Assembly: GCF_041080815.1 (NCBI RefSeq)
Contig: NZ_CP160205.1
Coordinates: forward strand, 806,001 to 870,000
Length of the DNA stretch: 64,000 nt
Direction of reading: 5' to 3'
DNA from: Mucilaginibacter yixingensis
Lineage (GTDB): Bacteria; Bacteroidota; Bacteroidia; Sphingobacteriales; Sphingobacteriaceae
Position numbers and translations under genes: made by a program. Below the pieces are notes generated by a model. It saw only the letters and a list, made by a program, of their open reading frames with translations, did not search any database and was not told where the DNA came from. Shown piece by piece: positions 59,420 through 64,000 of this stretch (the first letter of the stretch is position 1; the number at the start of each line of letters is the position of its first letter).

Positions 59420-62400
59420 ATGGACAGCAATAAAAAATACTGGAAAGGTTTAGAAGAACTAAACAACACGCCAGAATTTGTTGAGAAAAATAAAAACGAA
59501 TTCGCAGAGCCTATTCCTATCGAGGATTTGCTGAGCGGAGACGGCTTATCGGGCCGTACCCCTCGCCGCGATTTCTTAAAAGCACTGGGCTTTGGTGTAG
59601 GTGCGGTTGCCCTGGCTGCTTGTCAGCCGGTGCCTGTGCACAAATCAATCCCTTACTTGATCAAGCCAGAAGAGGTTACTCCTGGTATTCCTAACTACTA
59701 TGTGTCAAGTTTTGAAGGTCAGCCTATCCTGGTTAAAACCCGTGAAGGTCGCCCTATCAAAATTGAAGGTAACCCTGAAGATATCCTGGCAAAAGGTGGC
59801 TTAAGCTCACAAGGTCAGGCATCAGTTTTAGACCTGTATAACGCAGGCCGCCTGCAGGCTCCGCAAAAAAACGGTGCTGATGCTGGTTGGGATGCCGTAG
59901 ATGCATTTGTTAAAACCGAGCTGACTGCCATTAAAGCTGCCGGTAAAAAGATCCGTATCGTTTCTTCAACCGTTTACAGCCCTTCAACTCAGGCTGTAAT
60001 TGCACAGTTCACTGCTCAGTACCCAACTACAAAACACATTAATTATGATGCGGTATCATACACCGGTATCATCAAAGCTAACGAGAACAGCTTTGGTAAA
60101 GCCGTTATCCCGCATTATAACTTTGATAAAGCCGATGTAATTGTAAGCTTCAGCGCCGATTTCTTAGGTAGCTGGATGGCTAACGAAGAGTATACCCGTC
60201 AGTACGTTTCTAACCGCGGTCAAAAAGCACTGGAAGCTAAAAAGATGTCACGCCACGTTCAGTTTGAAACTGGCATGAGCTTAACCGGTTCTAATGCTGA
60301 TACCCGCGTGCCTTTAAAACCATCTGAAGAAGGTTTGGCTATCATCGCGCTGTACAATGCTATTGCTGGTACTACACTGCCAGGCACTAAAGCTTTAGAC
60401 AACAAAGCATTAGACGCTGCTGTTAAAGTTGCTGCTAAAGAGCTGGTTGCTGCTAAAGGTAAAGCCTTAGTTGTTGCAGGTGCTAATGATGTAGCTACTC
60501 AGGTACTGGTAAACGCCATCAACTCACTGTTGGGCAGCTACGGTACTACTATCGACTTAGATAACACTGTAAATAAATTTGCTGGTAACGATCAGGATTT
60601 CATCGACCTGTTAAGCGAGATGAACCGCGGCGAAGTTGATGCCGTATTCTTCCTGAATACTAACCCTGCTTATAACTACTACAAACCTGCTGAGTTTGCA
60701 TCGGCCCTGAAAAAAGTTCGCCTGAAAGTGAGCTTGACCGAGCAACTGGACGAAACCGCAAAACTGTGTGACGTTGTTGCTGCCAACAACCACTTCCTTG
60801 AATCATGGGGTGATGCACAGGTATTGACTGGTTACCATTCAGTAATTCAGCCAACTATTAACCCGGTATACAACACCCGTCAGGCTGAGCAAAGCTTGAT
60901 GAACTGGAGCGATAGCCCTGTTAAAGATTACTACACTTTTGTACGTAACAACTGGGATGCCACTGTGTTCCCTAAAACAGGTGCAACCGGCCAGCCAGCA
61001 TGGGAAAAATTACTGCAAACCGGCTTTGTTAAATTTGCCGATGTTACTGCAGGTTCTTATACCTTCTCTAAAGATCTTAACGCGGTAGCTACTACCATTG
61101 CACAACAAAGTGCAAAACAAGCTACCAGCGGTGCTGATAAAGTAGAGCTGAGCCTTTACGAAAACGTATCTGTAGGTAGCGGTGCCCGCGCCAATAACCC
61201 TTGGTTGCAGGAGTTGCCTGATCCGGTTTCAAAAGTAACCTGGGACAACTTTGCTGCTGTTTCTCCACTGTACGGCAGAGACGTACTGAAAGCAGAGCAG
61301 GGCGATGTTGTTGAGATTACTGTTGACGGTTACAGCGTTAAATTACCATTGTTGTTCCAACCAGGCCAGGCATCTGGTACCGTATCTATAGCTTTAGGTT
61401 ACGGTCGTACGGCTGCCGGCAAAGTAGGTGATGGCGTAGGTCAGAATGCTTATCCGTTCTACAGCCTGTTGAATGGTACTTTCCAAACTTCATCTGTTGC
61501 TTCTATCAAAGTAACCGGTGTTAAATCTCCACTTGCACAAACACAAACTCACCACTCATACGAAGGTCGTAACGTTATCCGCGAAACTACCCTGTCTAAA
61601 TACCTGAAAGATCCGGGTGCTGCCAGCGGTAAATCAGAGAAACGTAAAGAGTACGCTTCTATGTGGGATGAGTATGAACGCCCTACCTATGATTGGGTTA
61701 TGGCGATCGACCTGAATGCTTGTACTGGTTGTGGCGCCTGTGTGGTTGCTTGTAACGCAGAAAACAACGTTCCGGTAGTTGGTAAAGACGAGGTAATGCG
61801 TCGTCGCGAGATGCACTGGATCCGTATTGACCGTTACTATAGCTTTAACGAAGGTGCAGGCGAGCCTGTAACAGAGGAAGCTGAAATTGCTAAACTGAAA
61901 AACCTGGATAACGTATCTGTAGTGCACCAGCCAATGCTGTGCCAGCACTGTGATCACGCTCCGTGCGAGACTGTATGTCCGGTACTGGCTACCGTACACT
62001 CAAGCGAAGGTTTGAACCACATGGCTTACAACCGTTGCGTTGGTACCCGTTACTGCGCTAACAACTGTCCATACAAAGTACGTCGCTTCAACTGGTTTAA
62101 CTACTGGAACGATGCCCGCTTTGAAAACTACATGCAAGAGCAATATACTCAGCTGGTGTTAAACCCAGACGTTGTTACCCGTTTCCGCGGTGTAATGGAG
62201 AAATGTTCTATGTGTATCCAGCGTATCCAGGCTGGTAAACTGAAAGCCAAAATGGAGAACCGTCCGTACAAAGATGGCGACGTTAAAATGGCTTGTCAGC
62301 AAACCTGTTCTGCAAACGCTATCATCTTCGGTAACAGAAACGATCCTAACTCTGAAGTTGCTAAAGCACTGGCCAGCGAACGTACTTACTACGTACTGGA

Positions 62401-62470
62401 AGAGCTTAACGTGAAACCAGGCATTGGTTACCAGGTGAAAGTTAGAAATGTAAACGAGTTAGAAGCTTAA
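59420..62470 (+). CDS. actB: alternative complex III subunit B, molybdopterin-fold/FeS protein
   Basis: A 1016-aa periplasmic subunit. TPRRDFLKALGFGVGAVALA followed by AC is a twin-arginine signal ending in a lipobox. The large domain has the molybdopterin oxidoreductase fold but without a cofactor pocket motif I recognise. The C-terminal ferredoxin part starts near residue 755 with CTGCGACVVACNAENN, CQHCDHAPCETVCPV, CVGTRYCANNCPYK and CSMCIQRIQ with CQQTC. This fits three 4Fe-4S and one 3Fe-4S clusters. Codon use is biased to a few codons, in line with high expression. Confidence 0.95.
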   Translation: MDSNKKYWKGLEELNNTPEFVEKNKNEFAEPIPIEDLLSGDGLSGRTPRRDFLKALGFGVGAVALAACQPVPVHKSIPYLIKPEEVTPGIPNYYVSSFEGQPILVKTREGRPIKIEGNPEDILAKGGLSSQGQASVLDLYNAGRLQAPQKNGADAGWDAVDAFVKTELTAIKAAGKKIRIVSSTVYSPSTQAVIAQFTAQYPTTKHINYDAVSYTGIIKANENSFGKAVIPHYNFDKADVIVSFSADFLGSWMANEEYTRQYVSNRGQKALEAKKMSRHVQFETGMSLTGSNADTRVPLKPSEEGLAIIALYNAIAGTTLPGTKALDNKALDAAVKVAAKELVAAKGKALVVAGANDVATQVLVNAINSLLGSYGTTIDLDNTVNKFAGNDQDFIDLLSEMNRGEVDAVFFLNTNPAYNYYKPAEFASALKKVRLKVSLTEQLDETAKLCDVVAANNHFLESWGDAQVLTGYHSVIQPTINPVYNTRQAEQSLMNWSDSPVKDYYTFVRNNWDATVFPKTGATGQPAWEKLLQTGFVKFADVTAGSYTFSKDLNAVATTIAQQSAKQATSGADKVELSLYENVSVGSGARANNPWLQELPDPVSKVTWDNFAAVSPLYGRDVLKAEQGDVVEITVDGYSVKLPLLFQPGQASGTVSIALGYGRTAAGKVGDGVGQNAYPFYSLLNGTFQTSSVASIKVTGVKSPLAQTQTHHSYEGRNVIRETTLSKYLKDPGAASGKSEKRKEYASMWDEYERPTYDWVMAIDLNACTGCGACVVACNAENNVPVVGKDEVMRRREMHWIRIDRYYSFNEGAGEPVTEEAEIAKLKNLDNVSVVHQPMLCQHCDHAPCETVCPVLATVHSSEGLNHMAYNRCVGTRYCANNCPYKVRRFNWFNYWNDARFENYMQEQYTQLVLNPDVVTRFRGVMEKCSMCIQRIQAGKLKAKMENRPYKDGDVKMACQQTCSANAIIFGNRNDPNSEVAKALASERTYYVLEELNVKPGIGYQVKVRNVNELEA

Positions 62471-62497
62471 TTTATCATCAAAGAGATATAAACATAT

Positions 62498-63970
62498 ATG
62501 GCATCTCATAATGAATCAATACTCAGGGAACCGTTAGTTACCGGCAAGGATATTACCTATGCCAAGGTTACCAATGATATTCTGATCCCTGTAGAAAATA
62601 AACCTAACAAAGCCTGGTGGATAGGCTTTGTGGTTGCCTCTCTAGGCGCGTGCCTTTGGGTATTCGCTGTAAGCTGGACCTTCTGGTTCGGTATCGGCTC
62701 TTGGGGCTTGAACAAAACAGTAGGTTGGGCATGGGACATCACCGGCTTCGTATGGTGGGTAGGTATCGGTCACGCCGGTACGCTTATCTCGGCGGTATTG
62801 TTATTGTTCCGTCAAAACTGGCGTAACTCTATCAACCGTTCTGCAGAAGCGATGACGATCTTTGCGGTTATCTGTGCCGCTACTTACGTAGTATCACACA
62901 TGGGCCGTCCTTGGTTAGCTTTCTATCCACTGCCTTTGCCAAACCAGTACGGTACGTTACCGGTTAACTTTAACTCACCACTGGTATGGGACGTATTTGC
63001 GATCTCTACTTACTTCTCAGTATCATTGGTATTCTGGTACACTGGTTTATTACCAGATATCGCTGCCATCCGTGACCGCGCTACTGGCATCAAACAAAAA
63101 ATCTATTCAGTTTGCTCTTTCGGCTGGACAGGTTCAGTTAAAACCTGGCAACGTTTTGAGACCGTGTCATTAATTCTGGCAGGTATCTCAACTCCACTGG
63201 TACTTTCGGTACACACCATCGTATCTATGGACTTTGCAACTTCACTGGAACCAGGCTGGCACACTACCATCTTCCCTCCGTACTTCGTTGCGGGCGCGAT
63301 CTTCTCAGGTTTCGCGATGGTACAAACCCTGTTGCTGGTTGCACGTAAAGTATTAGGCCTAGAAAACTATATCACGATGTTCCACATCGAGTCGATGAAC
63401 AAGATCATCTTAACTACCGGCTCTATCGTAGGTATCGCTTATATCACTGAGTTCTTCATCGCTTACTACTCTGGTAGCGAGTACGAGCAGTACACCTTCT
63501 TAAACCGCTTTATCGGTCCGTACTGGTGGGCAGGTTGTATGATGTATGGCTGTAACGTACTGATGACGCAGCTGATGTGGTTCAAGAGTATCCGTACCAA
63601 CATTCCACTGTCATGGTGTTTATCTATCATCGTAAACATTGGTATGTGGTTCGAACGTTTTGTGATCATCGTTGTATCACTGCACCGTGACTTTATCCCT
63701 TCAAGCTGGGCAATGTTCTATCCAACCTGGGTTGACGTGAGCATATTCGTAGGTTCAATCGGCTTGTTCTTCACCATGTTCCTGTTGTTCATCCGCGTGC
63801 TGCCAGCTGTGGCTATCGCCGAGGTGAAACTGCTGCTGAAATCATCAAGCGAGCAGGCTAAGAAGAAATTGATTGCGGACGGTCACCTGGATCACTCGCA
63901 TGTTGAATTCTACAAAGATTCATTAACCAAATTTGACAGTGTTGAACTGGCTGAATACGAAAAAGCATAA
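62498..63970 (+). CDS. actC: alternative complex III subunit C, NrfD/PsrC-like quinol-site protein
   Basis: A 490-aa integral membrane protein with about ten helices. GFVWWVGIGHAGTLISAVLL has the His of the quinol site typical of NrfD-like subunits, and YVVSHMGRPWLAFYPLPLPN continues the conserved block. It accepts quinol in the membrane and hands electrons to ActB. It starts 28 nt after actB and is followed by actD after 6 nt, so all are one transcript. Confidence 0.95.
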   Translation: MASHNESILREPLVTGKDITYAKVTNDILIPVENKPNKAWWIGFVVASLGACLWVFAVSWTFWFGIGSWGLNKTVGWAWDITGFVWWVGIGHAGTLISAVLLLFRQNWRNSINRSAEAMTIFAVICAATYVVSHMGRPWLAFYPLPLPNQYGTLPVNFNSPLVWDVFAISTYFSVSLVFWYTGLLPDIAAIRDRATGIKQKIYSVCSFGWTGSVKTWQRFETVSLILAGISTPLVLSVHTIVSMDFATSLEPGWHTTIFPPYFVAGAIFSGFAMVQTLLLVARKVLGLENYITMFHIESMNKIILTTGSIVGIAYITEFFIAYYSGSEYEQYTFLNRFIGPYWWAGCMMYGCNVLMTQLMWFKSIRTNIPLSWCLSIIVNIGMWFERFVIIVVSLHRDFIPSSWAMFYPTWVDVSIFVGSIGLFFTMFLLFIRVLPAVAIAEVKLLLKSSSEQAKKKLIADGHLDHSHVEFYKDSLTKFDSVELAEYEKA

Positions 63971-63976
63971 ACGAAG

Positions 63977-64000
63977 ATGAGCAGTACTAAATTTATATTG
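63977..64000 (+). CDS. actD: alternative complex III subunit D, 5' fragment
   Basis: ATG at 63977, reading MSSTKFIL before the window ends. It is called actD from gene order (actA-actB-actC-actD) and the tight 6-nt gap; the eight residues alone do not identify it. Confidence 0.6.

Overview
The window looks like chromosomal DNA of a Bacteroidota member, most likely a Sphingobacteriaceae species close to Mucilaginibacter or Pedobacter. The phylum call rests on repeated TAnnTTTG -7 promoter boxes, a FISUMP-domain lipoprotein, a six-S1-domain ribosomal protein S1, a quinol-oxidising alternative complex III operon, and many lipoproteins and GH enzymes. The genus is inference only. I saw no rRNA, tRNA, CRISPR array, prophage or plasmid functions. 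Almost every gene is chromosomal housekeeping or metabolic. The accessory signal lies between the genes, in an unusually rich set of palindromic and reiterated-word repeats.

Layout. 0.1-2.7 kb: three-gene ABC importer with a lipoprotein binding protein. 2.9-6.5 kb: bacteriophytochrome kinase, two single-domain response regulators and a biliverdin-forming heme oxygenase in one operon. 7.4-9.5 kb: methionine/glutamine-type aminotransferase and omega-amidase. 9.6-10.1 kb: ParDE/RelE-like toxin-antitoxin pair with a frameshifted toxin. 10.2-15.7 kb: GH3 glycosidase, amine oxidase, small hypothetical, ankyrin protein. 15.9-22.7 kb: RND efflux operon (TolC, pump, adaptor) divergent from a LysR regulator. 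22.7-26.0 kb: GH8 glucanase, then pyrR and pyrB separated by a four-helix-bundle gene flanked by inverted repeats. 26.2-30.5 kb: small secreted and membrane proteins and rpsA. 30.8-37.3 kb: AcpH-like protein, VWA/MoxR-type ATPase pair, metallophosphoesterase, UbiA-like protein, methyltransferase. 37.5-40.5 kb: tandem JmjC/cupin_8 paralogues and a threonine synthase whose N-terminus looks eroded. 40.8-50.6 kb: hemW, doxX, surE, SirB1-like, YitT, esterase and pgi. 50.9-57.7 kb: a conserved unknown, prfB with its programmed +1 frameshift, a RAYT-type transposase beside a composite palindrome, a BamA-like barrel, a deoxyhypusine-synthase-like enzyme and a FISUMP lipoprotein. 58.1-64.0 kb: alternative complex III operon actA-actB-actC-actD, cut by the window end.

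How parts work together. Heme oxygenase supplies the chromophore to the phytochrome, whose kinase probably signals to the two CheY-like proteins. TolC, pump and adaptor form one tripartite exporter. The aminotransferase and omega-amidase fit a glutamine-driven 2-oxo-acid repair or methionine-salvage route. ActA-D form a respiratory quinol-oxidising complex.

Most interesting are (1) the TTCGAAAT-word inverted repeats that bracket a four-helix-bundle gene inserted between pyrR and pyrB, with further copies close to other genes' stop codons; (2) a 23-nt hairpin family with fixed ends and stem geometry but an exchanged stem sequence; and (3) the RAYT gene with its nested palindrome. None of these can be proved from one window. 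The decisive tests are genome-wide repeat searches and empty-site comparisons.
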